DNA from: JBCCCJ01 sp039029315
GTDB lineage: Bacteria > Bacteroidota > Bacteroidia > J057
DNA length: 64,000 nt
Assembly: GCA_039029315.1 (NCBI GenBank)
Contig: JBCCGK010000016.1
Coordinates: 89,933 to 153,932 of the forward strand
Direction of reading: 5' to 3'
In this document: piece by piece, positions 42,592-51,061 of the stretch
Numbering within the stretch: position 1 is the first letter of the stretch
Layout: the number at the start of each line of letters is the position of its first letter
Translations under genes and position numbers: made by a program
The notes under the pieces: model-generated
Seen by the model: only the letters and a program-made list of their open reading frames with translations
What the model was told of the DNA's origin: nothing
Databases searched by the model: none

Positions 42592-45318
42592 ATGTCTAAG
42601 CTTGCTCTATTTTCTCTACTACTTTCTCTAGCCCTTCTCATGTTGCCAAAATGGGGATTGTCTCAAATTAGCCATGGAGGGACACCTGCTAGTTTCGGAC
42701 TCTCCCTTGGGACTGAGAGAATCCCGGAACTCCTCATGCCAGCTGTAGATCTGAAGGCGCTTATCTTGGAAGATCAACAAAGAGACGCTGACAAACTTCC
42801 CTACCGATTTGGATATGAATTTGAGGTAGATCTTAGCTTAAAAAACGCTGGGCACTGGATCAAGCTGCCGAATGGCGATCGCCTCTGGCGACTCAAACTC
42901 AGCTCTCCACAGGCCTTGTCTATCAGTCTGATATATGAAGAATTCTATTTACCAAAAGGAGGTAGTTTGTTTTTGTACTCCCCGGACAAGCAACATGTCC
43001 TTGGCGCTTTCACTTCTGAGAACAACAAAGCTTACAGGAAGTTTTCCACCAGCCTACTTCCAGGCCAAAGCAGCATTCTTGAGTATTATGAACCGGCGGA
43101 TGTCAAGGGGCAGGGGATCATTCATGTGTCAAAGGTGATCCATGCCTATCGGGGAATGGGCTTGTCTGCCAGTCGTGGTTTCGGTGATGCAGGTGCCTGC
43201 AACAACAACATCAACTGTCCGGAGGGGCTAGATTGGCAAACTGAAAGCCGTGCAGTTGCCCTGATCATCGAAGGAGGATTCAGGGCATGTACCGGAGCCA
43301 TGATTAATACTGTCAGAGATGATTGTACCCCATACTTGCTGACTGCCAATCATTGTCTGTCCAGTGATGTCAATACCTGGATGTTTATGTTCAATTATGA
43401 TAGTCCCACCTGTCAGAGCATGAATGGCCCTACCAATATGACCGTGTCGGGCGCCATCCTTCGATCCAATGGAATCAGTTCTGATTTTGCCTTGATAGAA
43501 TTAAGTACGCCTCCCCCTCCCTCCTATCAAGTCTTTCATGCAGGTTTTTCAGCTGTAGATCTTCCAGCCGATTCGAGTGTCGGCATCCATCATCCTGCCG
43601 GAGATGTCAAAAAGATCAGCTTTGATTATGACACAGCCCTGCATGATTTCTGGTTTGCCGGTGTTCCCAATACACATTGGACGGTATCCGAATGGGAAGA
43701 TGGCACGACAGAACCGGGCTCTTCCGGCTCTCCACTCTTCGATCAGAATCACAGGATAGTCGGCCAACTGCATGGAGGAGATGCCTTATGTTCAGCCCAA
43801 GATGAATATGACAGTTATGGCAAGCTTGCCTATTCATGGAACAGACAAAGCCATCCCAGCCAACAACTTCAATTTTGGCTGGACCCGGACCACACAGGTA
43901 TAGACCTCATGAATGGGAAGGAATGTGCACTCAGCCCTTCTGCCACAGACCTTGCGGTGGTGCAAATTCTATCTCCCTGGGATGCAATTGTGCATTGTCA
44001 GGATTCGCTGGAGGTAGAAGTTCTGCTGAGAAATCTGGGCGTGCCTGTTGATTCATTTGAGATCCAGTATCGATGGGATACAAATGCCTGGACAAGTCTG
44101 CCTGTGCAGGAGAGTCTGCTATACATGGAGGCGGGGAGTCTGAGCATTCCGACCACTGCCCTCTCCATTGGTCCTCATCTTCTCGAACTCCTCATTACGA
44201 AGGTCAATGGTTCTTCGGACATGAATGCCAGCAATGATAGTCTTCAGATTCGGATGACAGTCATCGATGGGCAGGAATTCTCTGTCAGACTGAGCACGGA
44301 CAATTTTCCCAGAGAGAGTTCTTTTGAGATTAGAGATTCGACCGATCAGCTGTTGTACTCTATTGTTGGATTTGATTTGCAAAACCACACCTATGATCTT
44401 GGCTATTGTCTCGACCCAGGCTGTTATACCCTGATCCTCAAAGATGCCGTTGGAGATGGAATTGCTGCGAATCCTGCCGTGGACATTCTGGATCGGGATG
44501 GCACCCAGATCGGGACAGCTTCAGGCAATTTTGGCGCAGAAGTCAGTATTCCATTTTGTATTCCCTATTGGGAGCCTGTGGCTGATTTTTCCTTGTCGAA
44601 GGATTCGATTTGTTCAGGTGAATATGTCCGATTTACGTCTACCAGCCAGTATGCCGACAACATTAGCTGGGCATTTCCTGGGGGTATACCGGGCACCTCT
44701 TCTGATTCGGTCGTAGAGGTGGTGTATCAAACACCGGGGAGTTATGATGTTCAGATCAGTGCTGCTGGCCCAGGGGGATTGGACAATGCCATAGAAAATG
44801 AGATCATTCAGGTGTGGGCCAGTCCGAATCTGTCTATTTTCCCAAGCAATGCCAGCAGTCATTTTCTCTCAGATGGATCTGTTAAAGTCAGTGCTACTGC
44901 TGGTCTCGAACCATATACCTATATCTGGAGTACTGGCCAGGTCACCTCCGATAGTGGATTGCTTGGCCTTAGTCCCGGCACATACAGCGTTGCTGTTCAG
45001 GATGCCAATGGTTGTCTGCGCACAGAAGCATTTGCCATAGGGCCGGCTTTGGGCCTGGATGATCTGATTGAAGCTCCACAGATCACTATTTTCCCAAATC
45101 CAGGAGCGGGCTTGTTCACCATTGAAAAGACCGGAAATCAATCACTTCTCCACGTCCAACTAGTCAATCCACTGGGAGAATTTGTCCTGGGTCCATTTTC
45201 TATCGATGAGGGGATATCCAGCAGAACGATTGATTTAAGTCAGAAAGCTGATGGACTGTATTTGATTCAGGTTAGATCTGAAGATGCAATCCAATGGTAC
45301 AAAGTCCTCAAGCAGTAG
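42592..45318 (+). CDS. T9SS-exported trypsin-like protease (lysyl-endopeptidase type)
   Basis: 908 residues from ATG 42592 (signal peptide to LSQ25); the frame starts at 42565. The N-terminal part (30-200) is a propeptide-like beta domain. The catalytic domain, about 200-430, has H254 (LLTANHCLSS), D298 (SSDFALIEL) and S378 in EPGSSGSPLF, the arrangement of Lysobacter/Achromobacter lysyl endopeptidase, with paired Cys. Residues 430-620 are CARDB/FN3-like; 625-690 a Bacteroidota adhesive module (CYTLILKDAVGDGI); 680-755 a PKD-like domain (ISWAFPGGIPGTSSDSV); 765-810 a SprB-type repeat (LEPYTYIWSTGQ, PGTYSVAVQDANGC); 825-908 a type A sorting domain (IFPNPGAGLFTI, KADGLYLIQV, WYKVLKQ). Secreted endoprotease for nutrition or processing; specificity for Lys is inferred. 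Confidence 0.92.
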   Translation: MSKLALFSLLLSLALLMLPKWGLSQISHGGTPASFGLSLGTERIPELLMPAVDLKALILEDQQRDADKLPYRFGYEFEVDLSLKNAGHWIKLPNGDRLWRLKLSSPQALSISLIYEEFYLPKGGSLFLYSPDKQHVLGAFTSENNKAYRKFSTSLLPGQSSILEYYEPADVKGQGIIHVSKVIHAYRGMGLSASRGFGDAGACNNNINCPEGLDWQTESRAVALIIEGGFRACTGAMINTVRDDCTPYLLTANHCLSSDVNTWMFMFNYDSPTCQSMNGPTNMTVSGAILRSNGISSDFALIELSTPPPPSYQVFHAGFSAVDLPADSSVGIHHPAGDVKKISFDYDTALHDFWFAGVPNTHWTVSEWEDGTTEPGSSGSPLFDQNHRIVGQLHGGDALCSAQDEYDSYGKLAYSWNRQSHPSQQLQFWLDPDHTGIDLMNGKECALSPSATDLAVVQILSPWDAIVHCQDSLEVEVLLRNLGVPVDSFEIQYRWDTNAWTSLPVQESLLYMEAGSLSIPTTALSIGPHLLELLITKVNGSSDMNASNDSLQIRMTVIDGQEFSVRLSTDNFPRESSFEIRDSTDQLLYSIVGFDLQNHTYDLGYCLDPGCYTLILKDAVGDGIAANPAVDILDRDGTQIGTASGNFGAEVSIPFCIPYWEPVADFSLSKDSICSGEYVRFTSTSQYADNISWAFPGGIPGTSSDSVVEVVYQTPGSYDVQISAAGPGGLDNAIENEIIQVWASPNLSIFPSNASSHFLSDGSVKVSATAGLEPYTYIWSTGQVTSDSGLLGLSPGTYSVAVQDANGCLRTEAFAIGPALGLDDLIEAPQITIFPNPGAGLFTIEKTGNQSLLHVQLVNPLGEFVLGPFSIDEGISSRTIDLSQKADGLYLIQVRSEDAIQWYKVLKQ

Positions 45319-45470
45319 TAGAGGAAGGGACCAACAGTCTAGCCCTCATTCTGACTGATCTCGGATAGGGAGATCAACATTTTTGAATCCATTTTCTCCT
45401 GGCAATGGTCTGTCGACTATTGGTACAGGCCCCTGCTATGTTCTGCATGTTGGCTTTAGAAGAGGTCATT

Positions 45471-45510
45471 TTGTCCGTTTCCCGGAAAATATTGTCCGTT
45501 TTCAAGAAAG
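45471..45510 (+). promoter_or_regulatory. Paired direct repeat, family 2 (21-bp period), before LytTR gene 1
   Basis: TTGTCCGTTTCCCGGAAA (from 45471) and TTGTCCGTTTTCAAGAAA (from 45492), exactly 21 bp apart. A weak -7-like TCTATTTG lies at 45529, 37 bp after the second repeat start; the corresponding distance before LytTR gene 2 is 38 bp. The gene starts at 45640. Shared CCGTT core fits LytTR binding. Confidence 0.7.
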
Positions 45511-45639
45511 ATACAAAGTCCGAAATCCTCTATTTGAGCTTGTCATTCAAACAATGACTCACCTTTAGGTTCATCTGTCCTGATATCAACATGATTGACC
45601 GGGTGATATAAAAACTAACCTCAAAAAATCTTTCTTATC

Positions 45640-46341
45640 ATGAACCCCTATCGGATCCTTATCGTAGAGGACGAGATCCTCATTGCAGATACCCTCCAAA
45701 GATATATTCATCGAAAAGGATGGGAAGTTGTCGGGATTGCCAGCTCCTATGAAGAAGCGACTTATCTTTATTCTATGGAATCGCCTGATTTGGTTCTGTT
45801 GGACATCCAGCTTGATGGCAGGAAAACTGGCATTGATGTAGGACAATTTATCCAACAGCAAGTCAATGAGGCTCCATTTATTTTCCTAACCTCTCAGTAT
45901 GATAAGAGGACAATCGATCTGGTCAAGAACACCTTCCCGGCTGGCTATCTTTCCAAACCCCTTCGTGCATCGAATCTTTATGCAGGGATAGAGATTGCAC
46001 TGCATAAATCAGAAACCCAGGAAGAAGATTCCAGCATGATTCAGCTTTGTGATGGGGCAACAAATCATCTTGTGGCTATCAATGACATCATCACCCTGGA
46101 GGCTCATCATGTCTATGTTGAGGTTCTGCTAGAAGGAAGTAAACGGATTGTTCAACGATCTTCGCTCAGAGAGTTATTACAGCAACTCCCCAGAACTCAA
46201 TTTGTACAAACCCATCGCAGTTATGCTGTCAATGTGAATCATGTCAATCATTGGGATATGCAGAATATCTACCTCAATAATCATATCATTCCCATCAGTC
46301 GAACAAGAAGAAAGGCCGTCTTCAGATCTTTGGAGGCTTAG
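45640..46341 (+). CDS. LytTR response regulator 1
   Basis: 233 residues from ATG 45640. Receiver: acidic EDE (10-12), phospho-acceptor D55 (LVLLDIQLDG), T87 (IFLTSQYD) and K108 (GYLSKPLR). LytTR domain about 132-232 (LVAINDIITLEAHHVYVEVL, FVQTHRSYAVNVNHVNHWDM, IIPISRTRRKAVFRSL). Over its whole length it is very close to LytTR 2 (46645) and also similar to LytTR 3 (49869), so the three arose by duplication. The receiver start ILIVEDEILIADTLQRYI is of the kind usually paired with HisKA_2 kinases, and such a kinase is encoded at 48028. It is preceded by a 21-bp-period repeat pair. The left half of a MITE-like repeat begins inside its stop codon. Confidence 0.93.
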   Translation: MNPYRILIVEDEILIADTLQRYIHRKGWEVVGIASSYEEATYLYSMESPDLVLLDIQLDGRKTGIDVGQFIQQQVNEAPFIFLTSQYDKRTIDLVKNTFPAGYLSKPLRASNLYAGIEIALHKSETQEEDSSMIQLCDGATNHLVAINDIITLEAHHVYVEVLLEGSKRIVQRSSLRELLQQLPRTQFVQTHRSYAVNVNHVNHWDMQNIYLNNHIIPISRTRRKAVFRSLEA

Positions 46342-46395
46342 AGACTGACTGTTTGAACATCTGTAACTTATTTTTTGTATGCGTCTTCTTTTCTT
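46340..46395. repeat. Left half of the MITE-like element
   Basis: AGAGACTGACTGTTTGAACA then TCTGTAACTTATTTTTTG and TATGCGTCTTCTTTTC matches the left arm at 25234-25287, with a 4-bp ACTG duplication and few substitutions. The central hairpin and right arm are missing. It begins at the stop codon of LytTR gene 1. Confidence 0.7.
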
Positions 46396-46454
46396 CCACC
46401 TATGTCAAGGGAATGCAAATCAAAACTGCCCCAAAACAGCCAAAACACATCATA

Positions 46455-46496
46455 TTGTCCGTTTTCATGAAAATGTCGTCCGTTTTCATGAACAAT
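46455..46496 (+). promoter_or_regulatory. Paired direct repeat, family 2 (21-bp period), before LytTR gene 2
   Basis: TTGTCCGTTTTCATGAAAAT (from 46455) and TCGTCCGTTTTCATGAACAA (from 46476), 21 bp apart, identical over TCCGTTTTCATGAA-type 15 bp. A -7-like CACTTTTG follows at 46514 (38 bp after the second start). The gene begins at 46645. Same arrangement as before LytTR gene 1. Confidence 0.75.
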
Positions 46497-46644
46497 TTCC
46501 TCTCCATTTCCTCCACTTTTGGGATGTACCTCACACACTTATTTCTGCTCCCTTTTTGCTTGGCAATGTTTGATAAAGAGCTCAGCTAACAAACTCTCTT
46601 TCGGTTTTGATTTCTCTTATTTTCTAACCTCAAACCTTAGCTTT

Positions 46645-47352
46645 ATGCAGTCTTACAGAATCCTTATTGTAGAGGACGAAATCCTCATTGCAGACACACT
46701 CCAAAGATATATTGAGAGAAAAGGATGGGAAGTAGTTGGGATTGCCCATTCTTATGAGGAAGCAGAAACCCTCTATTCTCAGCAAGAACCAGATCTGGTA
46801 TTATTGGATGTTCGTCTGAATGGATCTGGTTCAGGAATAGATGTTGCACGTTTCATTCAGGAACAAGATTCTCCAGCTCCATTTATTTTTCTGACCAGTC
46901 AATATGACAGTCGGACAATCGATCAGGCCAAAAAAACGTATCCAGCAGGATTTCTTGCCAAGCCAATACGGAGCTCAAATCTCTTTGCTACGATCGAAAT
47001 TGCTCTTCATTCGCACGACAGGGAAGCGGATAGTTGTCGAACCATTCAACTCAATGATGGTTCGTACAAACAAAATATTCCTGTCGACAATATTGTCTCT
47101 CTTGAGGCAGATCACATTTATGTACAAGTAAAGGTCGAAGGAGGAAACTCTGTGCTTCAACGAAGCTCTCTCAGAGACATGCTGGATCAACTACCCCGAC
47201 ATCAATTCATCCAAACACATCGTAGCCATGCCATCAATGTGAATCATGTCAGCCATTGGGACAATCATCATATTTACCTGGACAATCAGGTCATTCCCAT
47301 CAGCCGGCATCGCAGAAAAGCTGTGTACAACAGGCTAAATGCAACAGGTTGA
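46645..47352 (+). CDS. LytTR response regulator 2
   Basis: 235 residues from ATG 46645 (MQSYRILIVEDEILIADTLQ); the frame is open from 46519 but the earlier part has no counterpart in the paralogues. Phospho-acceptor D55 (LVLLDVRLNG), T87 and K108 (GFLAKPIR). LytTR part: DNIVSLEADHIYVQVKVEGG, FIQTHRSHAINVNHVSHWDN, VIPISRHRRKAVYNRL. Sister of LytTR 1, separated from it by 303 bp that hold the half MITE and the repeat pair. Because both sisters carry the same repeat upstream, autoregulation or cross-regulation is the simplest reading. Confidence 0.93.
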   Translation: MQSYRILIVEDEILIADTLQRYIERKGWEVVGIAHSYEEAETLYSQQEPDLVLLDVRLNGSGSGIDVARFIQEQDSPAPFIFLTSQYDSRTIDQAKKTYPAGFLAKPIRSSNLFATIEIALHSHDREADSCRTIQLNDGSYKQNIPVDNIVSLEADHIYVQVKVEGGNSVLQRSSLRDMLDQLPRHQFIQTHRSHAINVNHVSHWDNHHIYLDNQVIPISRHRRKAVYNRLNATG

Positions 47353-48027
47353 ATGCCCCAGTAAGTAGAGGACACATTTATTTGTGAGGGATATAGTGGG
47401 TATAGGGGAAAGAAGGGAGAAATCTTACCAAATCAAGCCAGTATATCCCCTATTTCCTTTATACCCAAAATCAAAACTAATATTGTCCATCTACTTATTC
47501 CAATTATTTATTCTAAGCTCAAAGCAAACAAGCATGTACAATATTTTCATCCAGACGGAATTATCCAGACAATTACTTATTCAGACTGAAATAAGTATCC
47601 AGAATAACATACTCCAACGGACCAAAGATGCATACTTTTTTTTAAGAAAAAATCTCTTTCTGCTTTCGATTATTCCCTTCACGATCGGACTGAAAGAGTC
47701 AGGTTTCTATGGACCTGTTTGAGGTTAGGGCGGGAAGCGCGCGCTTCCTGTCCTAACTCAATTCTTACCAATGACACATTCGTTCTTTTACATTTGGATT
47801 ATATTGGCTACGGACTATATGGCAAAAAGCTTTGGATTTGATCCGATTCTTTTGATATTTGAGCGTACAGGACGGCAGATTTCTATATTGAAATCTACAA
47901 AATTCCTAACATTTTCGTCCTCCAATTGATGCCCAATTTCTCTGACAAGAGACTCATGCACAGCCATTTAACATTTTTCCATGTAGATCTGAATTGATAT
48001 TTGAAGCTTTTTTCTGCCATAAAGAGT
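47353..48027. other. Intergenic region of 675 bp with hairpins, no gene seen
   Basis: A nearly perfect palindrome GTTAGGGCGGGAAGCGC (47724-47740) / GCGCTTCCTGTCCTAAC (47741-47757) has no loop, so it would form a cruciform or a hairpin with a few open bases; no T-run follows. An imperfect inverted repeat lies at 47391-47466 (TATAGGGGA against TATCCCCTATTT). From 47541 to 47605 the short word CAGA(C) recurs at 47552, 47566, 47582 and 47600. An open frame of 112 codons (47384-47722) is low-complexity and probably not real. The gap likely carries the promoter of the HisKA_2 kinase gene. Confidence 0.4.
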
Positions 48028-49845
48028 ATGAAGGAACTCTTTTTTTGCCTAGTGGTATGTTTTTTTGTTCTTGTAGGGCTTAGCCCCGGGATTTGTGAAG
48101 CGCAGCAGACCTCTATTTCTGAGGATATGCATCAACGGTTTGTTGAGGCAAAGGAGTTGCTGAATTCATTCAAAAATGATCGAGCCAACCTGATTCTCAG
48201 CGAATTACTCCAGGAACTATCAGACAAGAAGCAGTTGAACTCACCTTTCGGATTGAAGGTGCAAGTCCGGCAGGCGGAAGCCTTGGAGAAAGATCATCAG
48301 GATGAGGAAGCGATTTTGAAGTTGTTGCAGATCGCTGAAGTTAGCAAACAACAGCAACAATGGGACGTCCTAGCCAATGCTTCATTGTCTCTGGCCAGAC
48401 TACAGGAAAAGATGGGCCGGGACGAATCCTGTCTGATTCATCTTCGAGAAGCAGAATCCACGATCAAGCAACATCATCTGGACTCTATTTATCCCAGATT
48501 CTCCATCAGAATTTCTTCCTATCATCGTCTATTTGGCATGCGGGATTCGGCCTTGTTCTATGCAGAGGAAGTCCTGCGAACTGCTCCTGATTTCGAACAG
48601 GCTGAGGAAGAAGCGGTGGGGCACCTGCTCATGGGGATGTTGGTCGCAAGGAACTCAGTCGAGAAGGCAATCACACATTACACTGCTGCGGGTCAACGAT
48701 GGAAGACTGTTGAGGATTATTCAGGATATGGGGCAGTCATGGCAAATCTTTCAAACTTGCAAATGAGTATTGGCAATGCAGATCTGGCCCTTTCTTACAA
48801 TGACTCCTCCTTGATCGCCATCGACCTGGCAGAAAAAGCGGGGCATGACAACCGAGCATTCCAGTCTGCTATCTATCAAAAAAGAGGGAAGATATTTCAA
48901 GTATTGGGCCAACATGATTCCGCTTTTTTTTATCAGGAAAAGGGCTATCAAATGGAACTTGCCTTTGCCTATGGTCAAGAGCAGGAAAAGATTGTCGAGA
49001 TTGAAGCGCGCTATAAGGATGAGCAAAAGGCACAAACAATCAGAGAGCAAGCCCAACAGATTCTGTATGAGAAAGAAAACCGAAACTGGCTGATCATTCT
49101 CTGTGCATGTATTCTGACGTTTGCGGCTATCCTGATTCATTATGCCATCCGGCTTCGGTCTGCCAACCACAAAACCATTGAACAAGCTGTGGTCATTACC
49201 CAAACCAATGAGGAGCTTTCAGAGGCGCTACAGCAACAAATTTTGCTTCAGGGAGAGGTGCATCATCGTGTGAAGAACAATCTACAGGTGCTGATCGGAT
49301 TGCTCGAACTCCAAAGTGAAGACCTCCGAGACCCACAAGCTATTCAGAGTTTGGAAGCCATGGCCAATCGGATTCATAGCATCGCCGCCATTCATGAGAT
49401 TCTGTATCATCAGCAAGGGACAGAAATGGTTGATTTGCTGGAATATACCCAGAACTTATGCAAGCATTTCGGCTTGGTTTTAGAAGGACAAAGGAAACCA
49501 GTTTTTCAACTCAATATGGAGAAACATCGACACTTCAATCTGGAAACCCTGATGCCCTTGGGAATTATCCTGAATGAATTGTTAACCAACAGTTTGAAAT
49601 ACGCCACAAATTTGGGCAACCAACTTGTCATTGGAATTGAGTTACAGGCATTGCCTGATGGATTTTGTCTCAACTATCGGGACAATGGACCAGGATTTCC
49701 GCAAGGAAACCTTCAAGAAAGAGAAGGAGGATTGGGGTCTTATTTGCTCAAAAGCATGAGTCGCCAACTCAATGGATACATGGAAAGCACCAACGAAAAT
49801 GGTGCCGTATCCAGAATCTTCTTCAAGGGAAAAAATCTTAACTGA
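48028..49845 (+). CDS. HisKA_2-type sensor kinase with TPR-like periplasmic domain
   Basis: 605 residues from ATG 48028 (MKELFFCLVVCFFVLVGLSP, signal peptide to EAQQ); a TTG start at 48001 is possible. Residues 30-330 are TPR-like helices (ESCLIHLREAESTIKQHHLD, YGAVMANLSNLQMSIGNADL), the likely sensing part. Transmembrane helix about 352-375 (WLIILCACILTFAAILIHYA). A coiled coil leads to HisKA_2 with the conserved His at about 413 in GEVHHRVKNNLQVLIGLLEL; HATPase with N in LGIILNELLTNSLKYATN and G-box NGPGFP and GGLGSYLL. HisKA_2 kinases in Bacteroidota commonly phosphorylate LytTR or other non-classical regulators; LytTR 3 follows 23 bp downstream, LytTR 1 and 2 lie upstream. One kinase for three regulators is likely. 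Confidence 0.92.
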   Translation: MKELFFCLVVCFFVLVGLSPGICEAQQTSISEDMHQRFVEAKELLNSFKNDRANLILSELLQELSDKKQLNSPFGLKVQVRQAEALEKDHQDEEAILKLLQIAEVSKQQQQWDVLANASLSLARLQEKMGRDESCLIHLREAESTIKQHHLDSIYPRFSIRISSYHRLFGMRDSALFYAEEVLRTAPDFEQAEEEAVGHLLMGMLVARNSVEKAITHYTAAGQRWKTVEDYSGYGAVMANLSNLQMSIGNADLALSYNDSSLIAIDLAEKAGHDNRAFQSAIYQKRGKIFQVLGQHDSAFFYQEKGYQMELAFAYGQEQEKIVEIEARYKDEQKAQTIREQAQQILYEKENRNWLIILCACILTFAAILIHYAIRLRSANHKTIEQAVVITQTNEELSEALQQQILLQGEVHHRVKNNLQVLIGLLELQSEDLRDPQAIQSLEAMANRIHSIAAIHEILYHQQGTEMVDLLEYTQNLCKHFGLVLEGQRKPVFQLNMEKHRHFNLETLMPLGIILNELLTNSLKYATNLGNQLVIGIELQALPDGFCLNYRDNGPGFPQGNLQEREGGLGSYLLKSMSRQLNGYMESTNENGAVSRIFFKGKNLN

Positions 49846-49868
49846 CACACCAATTCACATTGTTCATC

Positions 49869-50564
49869 ATGTCTTATCGAATTCTCATAGTGGAAGACGA
49901 GATCCTTATTGGGGATACGCTTGCCCGCTATTTATATAAAAAAAATTATGAAGTTGTAGGAATTGCGACCTCCTACGAGGAAGCTCAGGAAATTTTCGAA
50001 CAAGAACTACCTGATCTGATCCTTTTGGATATCCACCTCAACAGCCAATTGAATGGGATCGATTTTGCCTCCTTTGTTCAGGTTCATCCTGCTTCTGTGC
50101 CCTTTATCTATTTGACATCACAAACAGATTCCAAATATATACAGGCAGCGAAGAATACTTTCCCAGCAGGCTACCTCTCAAAACCTATCCAAATCGGAAG
50201 CTTGTTCGCAACAATCGAGATCGCCATGCATAGTCATAGTATGCAAGACAGCGAAGACGAATTGACAATTCAACTTTCGGATGGCAAAAAGAACATTCTT
50301 GTTCCTATCAATGATATTCTATTTTTGCAAGCCGACCATGTCTATGTACATGTTTACCTTGATGGACAAGCTTCCTTGATGCCCAGAAATGCTTTGACAG
50401 AGATTTTGGAGTTACTTCCGACACATCAATTTTTCCAGACACATCGAAGTTATGCGGTCAATCTCCACCATGTCACCAATTGGGATAAAAACTATGTCTA
50501 TATTCAGGGGCATTCCATTCCACTCAGTCGCTCTCGCCGAAAGGCCCTACAGGACAGTCTGTGA
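49869..50564 (+). CDS. LytTR response regulator 3
   Basis: 231 residues from ATG 49869 (MSYRILIVEDEILIGDTLAR), 23 bp after the kinase gene, so co-transcribed with it. Phospho-acceptor D54 (LILLDIHLNS), T86 (IYLTSQTD), K107 (GYLSKPIQ). LytTR part: ILVPINDILFLQADHVYVHV, FFQTHRSYAVNLHHVTNWDK, SIPLSRSRRKALQDSL. It is clearly related to LytTR 1 and 2 but more distant than these are from each other. No repeat pair lies directly upstream since it follows the kinase gene; a family-1 pair lies 190 bp past its stop, before the adhesin gene, making that gene an obvious candidate target. Confidence 0.93.
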   Translation: MSYRILIVEDEILIGDTLARYLYKKNYEVVGIATSYEEAQEIFEQELPDLILLDIHLNSQLNGIDFASFVQVHPASVPFIYLTSQTDSKYIQAAKNTFPAGYLSKPIQIGSLFATIEIAMHSHSMQDSEDELTIQLSDGKKNILVPINDILFLQADHVYVHVYLDGQASLMPRNALTEILELLPTHQFFQTHRSYAVNLHHVTNWDKNYVYIQGHSIPLSRSRRKALQDSL

Positions 50565-50755
50565 AATGAAAAGTGTGTGTTGTGTTAGGGAGAAAAAGAG
50601 AATTTCTCCCCCCACTAATCTCCCTTCATATTCACAGAATATAACAGATTCATTTTCGTATAAAGGCAACAGTTCTCAGTAGAATCAGGGAAAAGATTCA
50701 AGAAGAATTTGGCTCCATTTCCATGCTCTTTATTCAGGCAGGAATCTGCATTAGT

Positions 50756-50790
50756 TACCATTCAGAACAAAAACGCTACCATTCAGAACA
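50756..50790 (+). promoter_or_regulatory. Paired direct repeat, family 1 (21-bp period), before the adhesin gene
   Basis: TACCATTCAGAACA at 50756-50769 and again at 50777-50790, identical, 21 bp apart. The adhesin ATG is 272 bp further on. A -7-like ATTCTTTG lies at 50801. The rest of the 497-bp gap (50565-51061) holds no gene that I can see; a small GGGAGAA/TTCTCCC hairpin is at 50588-50610, after LytTR 3. Confidence 0.75.
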
Positions 50791-51061
50791 TAGACAGTGA
50801 ATTCTTTGGATAAGGTTCCCAAAAAAGATACCTTGATTTCGCACCTGCTATGCCCTTACTCATCTTAAGTAAGGTACCTGAATCCTCTCGACTTATTCTT
50901 TCGAGAATTATTCACCGAATTTCTTTTCATTCTTTCTACCTGTATACCTCTCTCTTGATCTTTTGAGATCTATGAGACATGAACTGTATTGACCAATTAC
51001 CTTTTCATTCATCGAATGGAACAGGATAGGTATTTAGTAAATTAATCAAACACATTGAACT

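Noticed and set aside
47384..47722. 112-codon frame between LytTR 2 and the kinase
   Set aside because: Low-complexity Ile/Leu/Phe/Lys content in A/T-rich DNA, no signal or domain, and it overlaps an inverted repeat.
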